This document shows, one piece after another, positions 1-8,938 of a stretch of DNA of 64,000 nt. The notes under the pieces are model-generated. The model saw only the letters and a list, made by a program, of their open reading frames with translations. It searched no databases and was not told where the DNA came from. The stretch's first letter is position 1. Every line of letters begins with the position of its first letter. The stretch covers positions 1,054,001 to 1,118,000 of the forward strand of contig NZ_WEGL01000001.1 in NCBI RefSeq assembly GCF_009604455.1. The letters are read 5' to 3'. The position numbers were made by a program, and so were the translations under genes. The stretch comes from Streptomyces sp. RB17. GTDB taxonomy: Bacteria > Actinomycetota > Actinomycetes > Streptomycetales > Streptomycetaceae.

Positions 1-755
1 TGCCGTTCTTCTCCTTCATGACGTTCCTGATCGCCGTGCCGACCGGCGTGAAGTTCTTCAACTGGATCGGCACGATGTGGAAGGGCTCGCTGTCCTTCGA
101 GACACCGATGCTCTGGGCCGTCGGCTTCCTGATCACCTTCACGTTCGGTGGTCTGACCGGTGTCATCCTGGCCTCGCCCCCGATGGACTTCCACGTCTCC
201 GACTCGTACTTCGTGGTGGCCCACTTCCACTACGTGGTCTTCGGTACGGTCGTCTTCGCCATGTTCTCCGGCTTCCACTTCTGGTGGCCGAAGATGACCG
301 GCAAGATGCTGGACGAACGCCTCGGCAAGATCACCTTCTGGACGCTGTTCGTCGGCTTCCACGGCACCTTCCTGGTCCAGCACTGGCTGGGCGTGGAGGG
401 CATGCCGCGCCGCTACGCCGACTACCTGGCGGCCGACGGCTTCACCGCCCTGAACACGGTCTCCACCATCTGCTCCTTCCTGCTCGGCCTGTCGATCCTG
501 CCGTTCCTCTACAACGTCTGGAAGACGGCCAAGTACGGCAAGCCGGTCGACGTGGACGACCCCTGGGGCTACGGCCGTTCGCTGGAGTGGGCGACCTCCT
601 GCCCGCCGCCGCGGCACAACTTCCTCACCCTGCCGCGGATCCGCAGCGAATCCCCGGCGTTCGACCTGCACCACCCTGAGATCGCCGCGCTCGAGCAGCT
701 CGCGCACAGCGGTCACGGCACCGCCATCGCGGGCAGCAAGGAGGCCGGCAAGTGA
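1..755 (+). CDS. ctaD: Cytochrome c oxidase subunit I (aa3 type), 3' part
   Basis: The 5' end lies outside the window; the reading frame starts with the codon at position 3. The visible C-terminal part (about 250 residues) carries the [10 protein letters not shown] segment, whose two histidines are the heme a3 and heme a ligands of heme-copper oxidases. It also has the last four or so membrane helices and a polar cytoplasmic tail rich in Pro and His. The protein is the catalytic subunit of the terminal oxidase, reducing O2 at the heme a3-CuB centre in the plasma membrane. It overlaps ctaF by 4 bases (GTGA), which points to translational coupling. Family assignment is firm; only the missing 5' part limits it. 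Confidence 0.97.
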   Translation, partial: PFFSFMTFLIAVPTGVKFFNWIGTMWKGSLSFETPMLWAVGFLITFTFGGLTGVILASPPMDFHVSDSYFVVAHFHYVVFGTVVFAMFSGFHFWWPKMTGKMLDERLGKITFWTLFVGFHGTFLVQHWLGVEGMPRRYADYLAADGFTALNTVSTICSFLLGLSILPFLYNVWKTAKYGKPVDVDDPWGYGRSLEWATSCPPPRHNFLTLPRIRSESPAFDLHHPEIAALEQLAHSGHGTAIAGSKEAGK

Positions 756-1150
756 AGATCCAGGGTCGGATGTTCGTCTGGCTGAGCGCCTTCCTCCTGA
801 TCATGGCCATCGTGTATGGCGTGTGGTCGAAGGAGCCGGCCGGCACCACCGCACTGTTCCTGGCCTTCGGCCTGAGCATCATGATCGGCTTCTACCTGGG
901 CTTCACCGCCCGGCGGGTCGACGCGGGCGCCCAGGACGACAAGGAGGCCGACGTCGCGGACGACGCGGGCGAGCTGGGCTTCTTCAGCCCGCACAGCTGG
1001 CAGCCGCTCATGCTGGGCTTCGGCGGTGCGATCGCCTTCCTCAGCATCGCGGTCGGCTGGTGGCTGATCTACTTCTCCGCCCCGTTCATCGTGGTCGGTC
1101 TGTTCGGCTGGGTGTTCGAGTACTACCACGGTGAGAACCGCACCCAGTAG
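752..1150 (+). CDS. ctaF: Cytochrome c oxidase subunit IV (actinobacterial CtaF)
   Basis: 132-residue membrane protein beginning with GTG inside the ctaD stop region. Hydrophobic stretches lie near residues 5-25, 30-50, 85-105 and 108-125, giving the four-helix plan of the actinobacterial subunit IV. The loop between helices 2 and 3 is acidic ([12 protein letters not shown]) and is followed by [10 protein letters not shown]. It is a small structural subunit of the aa3 oxidase that joins cytochrome bcc in a supercomplex. It is the last gene of the ctaCDF-type operon here, because a strong hairpin follows the stop codon. Confidence 0.93.
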   Translation: MKIQGRMFVWLSAFLLIMAIVYGVWSKEPAGTTALFLAFGLSIMIGFYLGFTARRVDAGAQDDKEADVADDAGELGFFSPHSWQPLMLGFGGAIAFLSIAVGWWLIYFSAPFIVVGLFGWVFEYYHGENRTQ

Positions 1151-1172
1151 CACGCACCCCGCGCGCACGTAC

Positions 1173-1218
1173 CGGAGGCCCGGACGCTCCCTCAGGAGGG
1201 TCCGGGCCTCCGGCTTTT
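1173..1218 (+). terminator. Rho-independent terminator after ctaF
   Basis: Perfect 13-bp inverted repeat (arms 1173-1185 and 1201-1213, CCGGAGGCCCGGA) with a 15-nt loop, followed by CTTTT. It ends the cta operon. Confidence 0.85.
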
Positions 1219-1308
1219 CCACAGGCTGTCCGGGCGCGGTTCGGTCGTTTGCCGCAGTGTCGGTCGCCCGTACGGGTTACTCACCGCGCAAATGGGGTCA
1301 ACGCCTCA

Positions 1309-1314
1309 TAGCGT
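1309..1314 (+). promoter_or_regulatory. -10 box of a leaderless promoter for the L,D-transpeptidase
   Basis: TAGCGT ends 6 nt before the ATG at 1321, and no ribosome-binding site is present. This spacing places the transcription start at, or within a base or two of, the start codon. Confidence 0.5.
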
Positions 1315-1320
1315 GATCGT

Positions 1321-2580
1321 ATGAACCACTCTCCGCGGACCCGCACCGTCGTCGGCTGCACCCTGCTGGTGACCGCGCTCGGCGCGGGCGTCACCGCCTG
1401 CGGTTCGGACGGCGACCCTCTGTCGTCCAAGCCGTACGACGCGGCGGACATAATCTCCTTCAACGGCCCCACCGACGCGAAGCAGCGGGCCGATCCGGAC
1501 AAGCCCCTGGAGATCACCGCCAACGATGACGACGTCATCACCGACGTCACCGTTCAGGACTCCGCAGGGCGCTATGTGGCGGGCGAACTCGCCGCCGACG
1601 GCAGCAGATGGCACAGCACCGCCCCGCTGGCCGCCAACACCCACTACACGGTCACCGTGAGCACCGAGGACGACGACGGCGCGCCCGGCCGCAAGGTCTA
1701 CACGTTCGACACCAGCAACCCCAGCAGCAAGAAGCGCCTGACCGTCACCCTCGGCCCGAAGTCGGGCGAGTACGGCGTCGGCCAGCCCATCACCGCCCAA
1801 CTCGACCAGCCGGTCAAGGACAAGGCGCAGCGCGCCGTCGTGGAACGTGCCCTCCGGGTGGACTCCGTGCCGGCCGTGGAGGGCTCCTGGTACTGGGTGA
1901 GCGACAAGGAACTCCACTACCGGCCCGAGGCGTACTGGCCCGTCCACACCACCATCACCGTGCACAGCAACCTGAACGGCATCAAGATCAGTGACCGGCT
2001 GTGGGGCGGCCCGTCGAAACCGCTGAAGCTCACCATCGGTGACCGGATCGAGGCCATCACCGACGCCGCGGCGCACCGACTGACGTTCTACAAGGACGGC
2101 CAGGCCATCAAGCAGATCCCGGTCACCACCGGCCGACCCGGCTTCGACACCCGCAACGGCATCAAGGTCGTCCTGGAGAAGGCGTACGTCGTCCGCATGC
2201 GCAGCTCCACGATCGGCATCGCCGCGGGCAGCTCGGACTCCTTCGACCTGTCGGTCTACTACTCCACCCGGGTGACCTGGTCCGGCGAGTACGTGCACGC
2301 CGCGCCCTGGTCCGTGGGCTCGCAGGGCTACGCCAACGTCAGCCACGGCTGCACGGGCATGAGCACCGGCAACGCCAAGTGGTTCTTCGACAACATCCAC
2401 CAGGGCGACATCGTCAAGGTCGTCAACTCCAGAGGCCGCGAAATGGAGGACTTCGGCAACGGCTTCGGCGACTGGAACGTCGACTGGAACAAGTGGCGCA
2501 AGGGCAGCGCCCTGACCAACGGCAAGCAGGACGGCCCGTCCGATGCGGACACGGTGAGACTGCAGCCAACGGCCACGTGA
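1321..2580 (+). CDS. L,D-transpeptidase lipoprotein with Ig-like domains
   Basis: 419 residues. A short signal peptide ends in a lipobox (GVTAC, Cys about residue 27), so the mature protein should be a lipoprotein on the outer face of the membrane. A region of about 200 residues resembles the Ig-like (BIg) domains that precede the catalytic domain in Ldt enzymes. The YkuD domain follows, with the motif HAAPW then VSHGCTGMS (catalytic Cys344, His342). These enzymes make 3-3 cross-links between meso- or LL-Dap residues of peptidoglycan. The start is ATG 1321: the signal peptide begins there and a -10 box sits 6 nt upstream. It lies between the two halves of the respiratory cluster, as a separate transcription unit. 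Confidence 0.92.
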   Translation: MNHSPRTRTVVGCTLLVTALGAGVTACGSDGDPLSSKPYDAADIISFNGPTDAKQRADPDKPLEITANDDDVITDVTVQDSAGRYVAGELAADGSRWHSTAPLAANTHYTVTVSTEDDDGAPGRKVYTFDTSNPSSKKRLTVTLGPKSGEYGVGQPITAQLDQPVKDKAQRAVVERALRVDSVPAVEGSWYWVSDKELHYRPEAYWPVHTTITVHSNLNGIKISDRLWGGPSKPLKLTIGDRIEAITDAAAHRLTFYKDGQAIKQIPVTTGRPGFDTRNGIKVVLEKAYVVRMRSSTIGIAAGSSDSFDLSVYYSTRVTWSGEYVHAAPWSVGSQGYANVSHGCTGMSTGNAKWFFDNIHQGDIVKVVNSRGREMEDFGNGFGDWNVDWNKWRKGSALTNGKQDGPSDADTVRLQPTAT

Positions 2581-2648
2581 GCGCCCTGAAGCGGCGCGAG
2601 AAGGCCCCATGGACCCGCTCTCGCGCACGACCATCGCGCCCCGGGCTC

Positions 2649-3050
2649 CTAGGCGCTCAGCAACCGCTTCTGACGGAGCAGCGAAGCGAGGGCCGAGGCG
2701 AACTCCACAGGATCCACCGGAAGAGTCACAGCCGCGTCAGCCCGGCTCCACGTGGCCAACCAGGCATCCTGCGGCCGGCCCATGAGGACGAGCACCGGCG
2801 GGCAGTTGAACACCTCGTCCTTGATCTGCCGGCACACCCCCATGCCCCCCATCGGCACGGCCTCGCCGTCGAGCACGCACACGTCGATACCGCCCTTGCC
2901 CAGCTCGCGCAGCACCGCGTCGGGCGTCGCGCACTCCACGAACTCGACCAGGGGGACGTCGGGAGCCGGCCTGCGGCCGGTGGCCAGCCGTACTTGCTCG
3001 CGGGTGTTGGAGTCGTCGCTGTAGACCAGCACCGTGGCGGTCGGCTGCAT
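2649..3050 (-). CDS. Stand-alone degenerate response-regulator receiver protein
   Basis: 133 residues, a single CheY-like domain without an output domain. It begins VLVYSDDSN, where the acidic pair of a receiver would lie. A candidate phospho-acceptor is the Asp in CVLDGEAVP. The canonical Lys-Pro of strand 5 is replaced by TLPVDP, so the conserved Lys is missing, and the Thr/Ser switch residue is replaced by the MGR region. It may be a pseudo-receiver that binds a partner without phosphorylation. The gene is divergent from ctaE with about 165 bp between them, so a regulatory link to the respiratory genes is possible but unproven. Confidence 0.75.
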   Translation of the reverse strand: MQPTATVLVYSDDSNTREQVRLATGRRPAPDVPLVEFVECATPDAVLRELGKGGIDVCVLDGEAVPMGGMGVCRQIKDEVFNCPPVLVLMGRPQDAWLATWSRADAAVTLPVDPVEFASALASLLRQKRLLSA

Positions 3051-3206
3051 TGTTCCTCCGGGACGTCAGCGTCGTACGGACGGGACGGACAGGGCCGTTC
3101 GGGGCGGAGCTTACTCCCGTCGAAGTCCCCATGAACACCACGTCAACACCGGTTCGGCGGGCAGCAACACTCCGAACGGCACCCCCCGGAGTGAGGGCGG
3201 GATAAG

Positions 3207-3227
3207 CGACCGACATAATGTCGGTCG
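3207..3227 (+). promoter_or_regulatory. Perfect 10-bp-arm palindrome centred on the ctaE start codon
   Basis: Left arm 3207-3216 (CGACCGACAT), one central A, right arm 3218-3227 (ATGTCGGTCG). The right arm begins with the ctaE ATG. No good ribosome-binding site lies at the usual distance (the nearest GGAG-like run is some 20 nt upstream). It could be an operator, or an RNA hairpin that hides the start codon. Confidence 0.6.
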
Positions 3228-3838
3228 TGGCGACAGCAACGACAGTAGAAACCGGGCACGCGCACCCGTCGGTCAACCGGCCGAACCTCACCAGCGTCGG
3301 AACCATCATCTGGCTGAGTTCCGAGCTGATGTTCTTCGCGGCCCTCTTCGCGATGTACTTCACCCTGCGATCGGTGACGGGTCCGGCGCACTGGAAGCAC
3401 ATGGCCGACGCGCTCAATGTGCCCTTCTCCGCGACGAACACCACGATCCTGGTGCTCTCCTCGCTCACCTGCCAGCTCGGCGTGTTCGCGGCCGAGCGCG
3501 GTGACGTGAAGAAGCTCAGAGGGTGGTTCATCGTCACCTTCATCATGGGTGCGATCTTCATCGGCGGTCAGATCTACGAGTACACGAGCCTGGTGAGGGA
3601 CGAGGGCATCTCGCTCTCCTCCGACCCGTACGGCTCGGTGTTCTACCTGACCACCGGCTTCCACGGCCTGCACGTGACGGGCGGCCTCATCGCCTTCCTG
3701 CTGGTCCTCGGCCGCACCTACATGGCCAAGAGGTTCACCCACGAGCAGGCGACCGCCGCCATCGTCGTGTCCTACTACTGGCACTTCGTCGATGTGGTCT
3801 GGATCGGCCTTTTCGCCACGATCTACCTGATCAAGTAG
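3218..3838 (+). CDS. ctaE: Cytochrome c oxidase subunit III
   Basis: 206 residues with five hydrophobic segments. The family signature is in the first ([20 protein letters not shown], containing the conserved Glu) and in the last part ([13 protein letters not shown] and [13 protein letters not shown]). The N-terminus [19 protein letters not shown] matches the short soluble lead of actinobacterial CtaE. Subunit III stabilises the catalytic subunit and its proton uptake path. It heads the ctaE-qcrCAB operon, the arrangement typical of bcc-aa3 supercomplexes. The ATG is embedded in the palindrome described separately. The stop is followed by 63 nt before qcrC. Confidence 0.96.
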   Translation: MSVVATATTVETGHAHPSVNRPNLTSVGTIIWLSSELMFFAALFAMYFTLRSVTGPAHWKHMADALNVPFSATNTTILVLSSLTCQLGVFAAERGDVKKLRGWFIVTFIMGAIFIGGQIYEYTSLVRDEGISLSSDPYGSVFYLTTGFHGLHVTGGLIAFLLVLGRTYMAKRFTHEQATAAIVVSYYWHFVDVVWIGLFATIYLIK

Positions 3839-3901
3839 CCGGGACCGGCTCCCGCACATCCAGAAGCACCGACGCAGAAGATCCTGACACCGGGGTAATC
3901 C

Positions 3902-4714
3902 GTGAAAAAGCTCTCCGCACGACGACGCCATCCGCTGGCGGCGGTCGTCGTCCTACTCCTCGCGCTGGCGGCCACTGGGGGGCTGTACGCCGCGTTCGCA
4001 CCCGCGGGCAAGGCGCAGGCCGATGATTCCGCCCAGTCCCTGACCATCAAGGAGGGCAAGAAGCTCTACGAGGTCGGCTGCGCCAGCTGCCACGGCACCG
4101 GTGGCCAGGGCTCCTCCGACGGGCCGAGCCTGGTCGGCGTGGGTGCCGCGGCCGTCGACTTCCAGGTCGGCACCGGCCGTATGCCGGCCGCCACCTCGCA
4201 GGGCGCCCAGGTCCCGCGCAAGAAGGTCGTCTACAACCAGACGCAGATCGACCAGCTCGCCGCGTACATCGCCTCGCTGGGCGCCGGCCCGAGCGTGCCG
4301 ACCAAGGACCAGTACGGTCCCGCCGGCGCGGACATCGCCAAGGGTGGCGAGCTGTTCCGCACCAACTGCGCGCAGTGCCACAACTTCACCGGCAAGGGCG
4401 GCGCCCTGACCAAGGGCAAGTTCGCGCCGACTCTCGAGGGTGTCGACCCGAAGCACATCTACGAGGCCATGCAGACCGGCCCGCAGAACATGCCGTCCTT
4501 CCCCGACACCACGCTGTCCTCCAAGAACAAGAAGGACATCATCGCGTACCTGCACGCGGTCGACAGCAGCGAGACGACGAACCCCGGCGGTCTGGAGCTG
4601 GGCGGCCTCGGGCCGGTCAGTGAGGGTCTGTTCGCCTGGATCTTCGGACTCGGCGCGCTGATCGTGGTCGCCGTCTGGGTCGCCGCTCGGACCGCAAAGG
4701 CCAAGAAGTCATGA
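3902..4714 (+). CDS. qcrC: Diheme cytochrome c subunit of the bcc complex
   Basis: 270 residues, GTG start. An N-terminal signal anchor (about residues 10-32) is followed by two cytochrome c domains with heme motifs CASCH (residues 60-64) and CAQCH (156-160); a C-terminal membrane anchor lies near 236-258. The diheme protein passes electrons from the Rieske centre straight to the CuA site of the oxidase, replacing a soluble cytochrome c. It overlaps qcrA by 4 bases (ATGA). Confidence 0.97.
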   Translation: MKKLSARRRHPLAAVVVLLLALAATGGLYAAFAPAGKAQADDSAQSLTIKEGKKLYEVGCASCHGTGGQGSSDGPSLVGVGAAAVDFQVGTGRMPAATSQGAQVPRKKVVYNQTQIDQLAAYIASLGAGPSVPTKDQYGPAGADIAKGGELFRTNCAQCHNFTGKGGALTKGKFAPTLEGVDPKHIYEAMQTGPQNMPSFPDTTLSSKNKKDIIAYLHAVDSSETTNPGGLELGGLGPVSEGLFAWIFGLGALIVVAVWVAARTAKAKKS

Positions 4715-5769
4715 GTAGCCAAGACATTCCAGAAGAGAGCCTGCCCGCAGAGCAGGACCACGCCCACGGCACGGTAGCGGTCGCGGACGAGAAGAACCCG
4801 TTCGCCGACCCGGGGCTGCCGCCTCACGAGCACCGGATCCAGGACATCGACGAGCGGGCCGCCAAGCGGTCCGAGCGCGTGGTCGCCCTGCTGTTCACGG
4901 TGTCGATGCTGGCCACCGTCGGCTTCATCGTCTCGTACGTGACGATCCCGCACGACAAGAGCATCTTCGTCTTCCCGATCGGGCACCTCAGCGCGCTGAA
5001 CTTCGCGCTGGGCCTGACCCTCGGGGCGTCGCTGTTCTGCATCGGCGCGGGCGCGGTCCACTGGGCCCGCACCCTGATGTCCGACGTCGAGGTCGCCGAC
5101 GACCGGCACGCCATCGAGGCCCCGGCCGACGTCCGCGCGAAGGTGCACGCGGACTTCCGGCAGGGCGCCAAGGAGTCGGCGCTCGGCCGCCGCAAGCTGC
5201 TGCGCAACACGATGTTCGGCGCGCTGGCCCTGTTCCCGCTCTCCAGCCTCATGCTGCTGCGCGACCTGGGGCCGCTGCCCGGCACCTCGCTGCGGCACAC
5301 GCTGTGGGCCAAGGGCAAGCGCCTGGTCAACATGAACACGGGCCTGCCGCTGCGCCCCGAGGACGTCGCCGTCGGTTCCCTCACCTTCGCCAAGCCCGAC
5401 GGGCTTCAGGAGACGGACGAGGAGTTCCAGACGGAGATCGCCAAGGCCGCGCTGATGATCGTCCGGCTGCAGCCGGGCAACATCAAGGACAAGCGCGAGC
5501 TCGACTGGTCGCACGAGGGCATCGTCGCCTTCTCGAAGATCTGCACCCACGTCGGCTGCCCGATCTCGCTGTACGAGCAGCAGACGCACCACGTGCTGTG
5601 CCCGTGCCACCAGTCCACCTTCGACCTCTCCGACGGTGCCCGAGTGATCTTCGGCCCCGCCGGCCACGCCCTGCCGCAGCTGCGCATCGGCGTGGACAGC
5701 GACGGTTACCTCCAGGCGCTCGGCGACTTCGAGGAGCCCGTCGGTCCTGCATTCTGGGAGCGCGGATGA
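4711..5769 (+). CDS. qcrA: Rieske iron-sulfur subunit of the bcc complex
   Basis: 352 residues. A charged N-terminal tail is followed by three membrane helices (about residues 56-76, 92-115 and 164-187) typical of actinobacterial QcrA. The Rieske domain carries CTHVGC (278-283) and CPCHQS (297-302), which supply the two Cys and two His ligands of the 2Fe-2S cluster. It takes electrons from quinol at the Qo site of QcrB. The stop overlaps the qcrB start (ATGA), showing tight coupling within the operon. Confidence 0.97.
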   Translation: MSSQDIPEESLPAEQDHAHGTVAVADEKNPFADPGLPPHEHRIQDIDERAAKRSERVVALLFTVSMLATVGFIVSYVTIPHDKSIFVFPIGHLSALNFALGLTLGASLFCIGAGAVHWARTLMSDVEVADDRHAIEAPADVRAKVHADFRQGAKESALGRRKLLRNTMFGALALFPLSSLMLLRDLGPLPGTSLRHTLWAKGKRLVNMNTGLPLRPEDVAVGSLTFAKPDGLQETDEEFQTEIAKAALMIVRLQPGNIKDKRELDWSHEGIVAFSKICTHVGCPISLYEQQTHHVLCPCHQSTFDLSDGARVIFGPAGHALPQLRIGVDSDGYLQALGDFEEPVGPAFWERG

Positions 5770-7403
5770 GTACTGCTGCGAACGAGACGCCCCGCTCTCG
5801 CGGGAAGGCACCGGCCGGCGAGCGGATCGCCGACTGGGCCGACGGCCGGCTCGGGATCTACTCCCTGGCCAAGTCCAACATGCGCAAGATCTTCCCCGAC
5901 CACTGGTCGTTCATGTTGGGCGAAGTGTGCATGTACAGCTTCATCATCATCATCCTGACGGGTGTCTATCTGACGCTGTTCTTCCACCCGTCGATGAACG
6001 AGGTCGTGTACCACGGCTCGTATGTCCCGCTCCAGGGACAGCTGATGTCCGAGGCGTTCAACTCGACCCTGCACATCTCCTTCGACGTGCGCGGTGGTCT
6101 GCTCATCCGGCAGATCCACCACTGGGCCGCGCTGATCTTCCTCGCCGGCATGTTCGTGCACATGATGCGCGTGTTCTTCACCGGCGCGTTCCGCAAGCCG
6201 CGTGAGATCAACTGGCTGTTCGGCTTCCTGCTGTTCGTCCTCGGCATGTTCACCGGCTTCACCGGTTACTCGCTCCCGGACGACCTGCTCTCCGGCACCG
6301 GTGTCCGCTTCATGGAGGGCGCGATCCTGTCCGTGCCGATCGTCGGCACGTACCTGTCGTTCTTCCTCTTCGGCGGCCAGTTCCCCGGTCACGACTTCGT
6401 CGCCCGGTTCTACTCGATCCACATCCTGCTGCTGCCGGGCATCATGCTCGGCCTGATGGTGGGCCACCTGATCCTGGTCTTCTACCACAAGCACACGCAG
6501 TTCGCGGGTCCCGGAAAGACCGAGAAGAACGTCGTCGGCATGCCGCTGCTGCCGGTGTACATGGCCAAGGCCGGAGGCTTCTTCTTCCTGGTCTTCGGTG
6601 TCATCGCGGCCATCGCGGCGGTCGCCCAGATCAACCCGATCTGGGCCATGGGCCCCTACCGTCCGGACCAGGTGTCCACCGGCGCCCAGCCCGACTGGTA
6701 CATGGGCTTCTCCGAGGGCCTGATCCGCTTCATGCCGGGCTGGGAGATCAACTTCTGGGGTCACACGCTCGTCCTGGGCGTCTTCATCCCGCTGATGATC
6801 TTCCCGTTGGTCCTCGTGGCGATCGCGGTCTACCCGTTCATCGAGTCCTGGGTCACCGGCGACAAGAGCGAGCACCACATCCTGGACCGCCCGCGCAACG
6901 CCCCGACGCGCACCGGTCTCGGTGTCGCCTGGATGGTGCTGTACCTGACGCTGCTGGTCGGCGGCGGCAACGACCTGTGGGCCACGCACTTCCACCTGTC
7001 GATCAACGCCGTGACCTGGTTCGTCCGGATCGCCTTCTTCGTCGGCCCGGTCTTCGCGTTCCTCGTCACCAAGCGGATCTGCCTGGGTCTGCAGCGTCGC
7101 GACCGCGACAAGGTGCTGCACGGTCGCGAGACCGGCATCATCAAGCGGCTGCCGCACGGTGAGTTCATCGAGGTGCACGAGCCGCTCAGCCAGGAGCAGC
7201 TGCACACGCTCACGGCTCACCACCAGTACGAGCCGGCCGAGATCGGCCCGACGGTCGACGAGAACGGTGTCGAGCGCAAGATTCCGGCCTCGGAGAAGCT
7301 CCGGGTGAAGCTGTCCAGCGGCTACTACGGCGAGGACAACCAGATCCCGAAGCCGACCGTCGAGGAGTACAAGGAGATCACGAGCGGCCACGGCCACCAC
7401 TGA
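5766..7403 (+). CDS. qcrB: Cytochrome b subunit of the bcc complex
   Basis: 545 residues from ATG 5766, which overlaps the qcrA stop. The same frame stays open far upstream, but the coupled start fits the family length. The N-terminal four-helix core holds the heme b ligands (HISFDV and HHWAALIF, then HILLLPG and [10 protein letters not shown]). The PDWY motif of the Qo site ([13 protein letters not shown]) comes later. A long hydrophilic C-terminal extension (about 120 residues) is usual in actinobacteria. It is the quinol-oxidising core of complex III and the target of drugs such as Q203 in mycobacteria (family knowledge). Confidence 0.97.
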   Translation: MSTAANETPRSRGKAPAGERIADWADGRLGIYSLAKSNMRKIFPDHWSFMLGEVCMYSFIIIILTGVYLTLFFHPSMNEVVYHGSYVPLQGQLMSEAFNSTLHISFDVRGGLLIRQIHHWAALIFLAGMFVHMMRVFFTGAFRKPREINWLFGFLLFVLGMFTGFTGYSLPDDLLSGTGVRFMEGAILSVPIVGTYLSFFLFGGQFPGHDFVARFYSIHILLLPGIMLGLMVGHLILVFYHKHTQFAGPGKTEKNVVGMPLLPVYMAKAGGFFFLVFGVIAAIAAVAQINPIWAMGPYRPDQVSTGAQPDWYMGFSEGLIRFMPGWEINFWGHTLVLGVFIPLMIFPLVLVAIAVYPFIESWVTGDKSEHHILDRPRNAPTRTGLGVAWMVLYLTLLVGGGNDLWATHFHLSINAVTWFVRIAFFVGPVFAFLVTKRICLGLQRRDRDKVLHGRETGIIKRLPHGEFIEVHEPLSQEQLHTLTAHHQYEPAEIGPTVDENGVERKIPASEKLRVKLSSGYYGEDNQIPKPTVEEYKEITSGHGHH

Positions 7404-7426
7404 TCCCCGCGTCGCCACGCCACGCT

Positions 7427-7461
7427 GAAGGGCCCCGTCCGGCTTACGGACGGGGCCCTTC
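7427..7461 (+). terminator. Terminator of the ctaE-qcrCAB operon
   Basis: Perfect 15-bp inverted repeat (arms 7427-7441 and 7447-7461, GAAGGGCCCCGTCCG) with a 5-nt loop, just after qcrB. Confidence 0.85.
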
Positions 7462-7522
7462 GCCGTGTCCGGAGGTGGATAGGCTGGGATCACACTCTTT
7501 CTCACGACACCAGGAGCGGCTG

Positions 7523-8587
7523 ATGAGCGCTGTGACCCCCGCTGGAGGCGACACCGCGGCGGGCCGTTCCTGGCCCGAGGTACTGAACGCCCTGCTGGCA
7601 GGCCGCGACCAGAGCGCGGACGCCACCGCCTGGGCGATGGACCGGATCATGCGCGGGGAGGCGACGGACGCGCAGATCGCCGGGTTCGCCGTGGCCCTGC
7701 GGGCCAAGGGCGAGACGGTGGAGGAGATCACCGGGCTGGTCCGCGCCATGTACGACCACGCGAACGTCATCGAGGTGCCGGGGGAGACCGTCGACATCGT
7801 GGGCACCGGCGGTGACGGTGCCAAGACGGTGAACATCTCCACCATGTCCGCGATCGTCGTCGCCGGCACCGGCGCGAAGGTCGTCAAGCACGGCAACCGG
7901 GCCGCGTCCTCGGCGTCGGGCGCGTCGGACGTGCTGGAGAAGCTGGGCGTGAATCTGAACCTCCCGCTGGAGCGGGTCCCGCAGGTCGCCGAGGAGGCCG
8001 GGATCACCTTCTGCTTCGCGGTGAAGTTCCACCCGGCGCTGCGCCATGTGGCCGCCGCCCGTGGCCAGTTGGGCATCCGTACGACCTTCAACGTCCTCGG
8101 TCCGCTGACGAATCCGGCGAAGGTCCGCGCCCAGGCCGTCGGCGTGGCGGACCTCCGGATGGCCCCGATCGTGGCCGGCGTCCTCGCCGAGCGCGGCAAC
8201 TCCTCCCTGGTCTTCCGCGGCGACGACGGCTTGGACGAGCTGACCACGACCGCCACCTCGCGGATCTGGGTCGTCCGGGACGGCAAGGTCACCGAGGAGG
8301 CCTTCGACCCGAGGGACGTCGGTATCGATCTCGTCCCCGTGGAGGCCCTGCGCGGCGCGGACGCGTCGTACAACGCGGAGGTCGCCCGCCGCCTGCTCGA
8401 CGGTGAGAAGGGGGCCGTACGGGACGCCGTGCTGCTGAACTCCGCGGCGGCTCTCGTCGCCCTGCACCCGACGGACGCCCCGCTCGCCGCGCAGCTGCGG
8501 GCCGGCATGGCGAAGGCGGCGGAGTCCATCGACTCGGGGGCGGCGAAGCGAACGCTGGAGCGGTGGGTGGCGGCGAGCAACGCCTAG
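7523..8587 (+). CDS. trpD: Anthranilate phosphoribosyltransferase
   Basis: 354 residues. It joins anthranilate to PRPP in the second step of the tryptophan branch. The PRPP and Mg-binding motif [15 protein letters not shown], the KHGNRA motif and NVLGPLTNP are all present. I chose ATG 7523 because CAGGAG lies at good spacing in front; a GTG at 7475 in frame lacks this. A TAGGCT -10 box at 7480 would give a short leader of about 30 nt. The gene stands apart from the other trp genes of the window (trpEG at 37.5-39.4 kb) and behind qcrB, an order shared with mycobacteria. Confidence 0.96.
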   Translation: MSAVTPAGGDTAAGRSWPEVLNALLAGRDQSADATAWAMDRIMRGEATDAQIAGFAVALRAKGETVEEITGLVRAMYDHANVIEVPGETVDIVGTGGDGAKTVNISTMSAIVVAGTGAKVVKHGNRAASSASGASDVLEKLGVNLNLPLERVPQVAEEAGITFCFAVKFHPALRHVAAARGQLGIRTTFNVLGPLTNPAKVRAQAVGVADLRMAPIVAGVLAERGNSSLVFRGDDGLDELTTTATSRIWVVRDGKVTEEAFDPRDVGIDLVPVEALRGADASYNAEVARRLLDGEKGAVRDAVLLNSAAALVALHPTDAPLAAQLRAGMAKAAESIDSGAAKRTLERWVAASNA

Positions 8588-8599
8588 CGGTGATCGGCG

Positions 8600-8645
8600 G
8601 TCGTCCCGCAATCCGGACTCGGGTTGCGGGACGACGATCTTTTCC
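8600..8645 (+). terminator. Rho-independent terminator after trpD
   Basis: Perfect 12-bp inverted repeat (arms 8600-8611 and 8624-8635, GTCGTCCCGCAA) followed by GATCTTTTCCC. It insulates trpD from the riboswitch transcript downstream. Confidence 0.85.
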
Positions 8646-8660
8646 CGTACGTTCCTGTAC

Positions 8661-8790
8661 CAGGTCATGAGTGACAGCCATTCGGCCCCGGCCGGCTGTC
8701 CGGCAACCCTCCGTCCGTGGCGGGGTGCCCCGGGTGAGGACCAGGTCGTAGGCAGCGAGGTCTACGGCAAGCGCGGACCCCTCGCGCGCC
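8661..8790 (+). ncRNA. SAM-IV riboswitch
   Basis: The stretch contains the SAM-IV core as I know it from actinobacteria: GGTCATGAGTGACAGCC, then GGCTGTCCGGCAACCCTCC, then GCGGGGTGCCCCGGGTGAGGACC. The first and last elements pair as P1, and GACAGCC with GGCTGTC forms a stem. The following GC-rich arm supplies the 3' pseudoknot region; its exact end is uncertain. SAM-IV RNAs bind S-adenosylmethionine and turn off sulfur-metabolism genes. The downstream gene encodes a desulfurase-like enzyme, which fits. Confidence 0.88.
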
Positions 8791-8834
8791 GCTGAGCGCG
8801 GGACCAGGGGTCCTGGTCATCGAGGGAGCCTTCC

Positions 8835-8855
8835 GTGAGCAAGCGAATGCGATAG
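8835..8855 (+). CDS. Six-codon upstream ORF between riboswitch and desulfurase gene
   Basis: GTG-AGC-AAG-CGA-ATG-CGA-TAG (MSKRMR) is preceded by GAGGGA at 7-8 nt spacing, a better ribosome-binding site than that of the main gene. A small hairpin (ACCAGG and CCTGGT arms near 8807-8821) sits just upstream. It may be the element through which the riboswitch acts, or a spurious match. The main ORF begins 84 nt later. Confidence 0.4.
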   Translation: MSKRMR

Positions 8856-8938
8856 GGCCGCAGAGCCCCGCCTCCGCACACCCCTTCTCACCTTTCCCGT
8901 ACGCCGTCTTCGGTGTGCGTCCTCACGGGAGTTCCCCC

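Noticed and set aside
5706..7505. Minus-strand ORF of about 600 codons opposite qcrB
   Set aside because: Antisense shadow of a well-supported cytochrome b gene; composition is typical of the reverse frame of GC-rich coding DNA.
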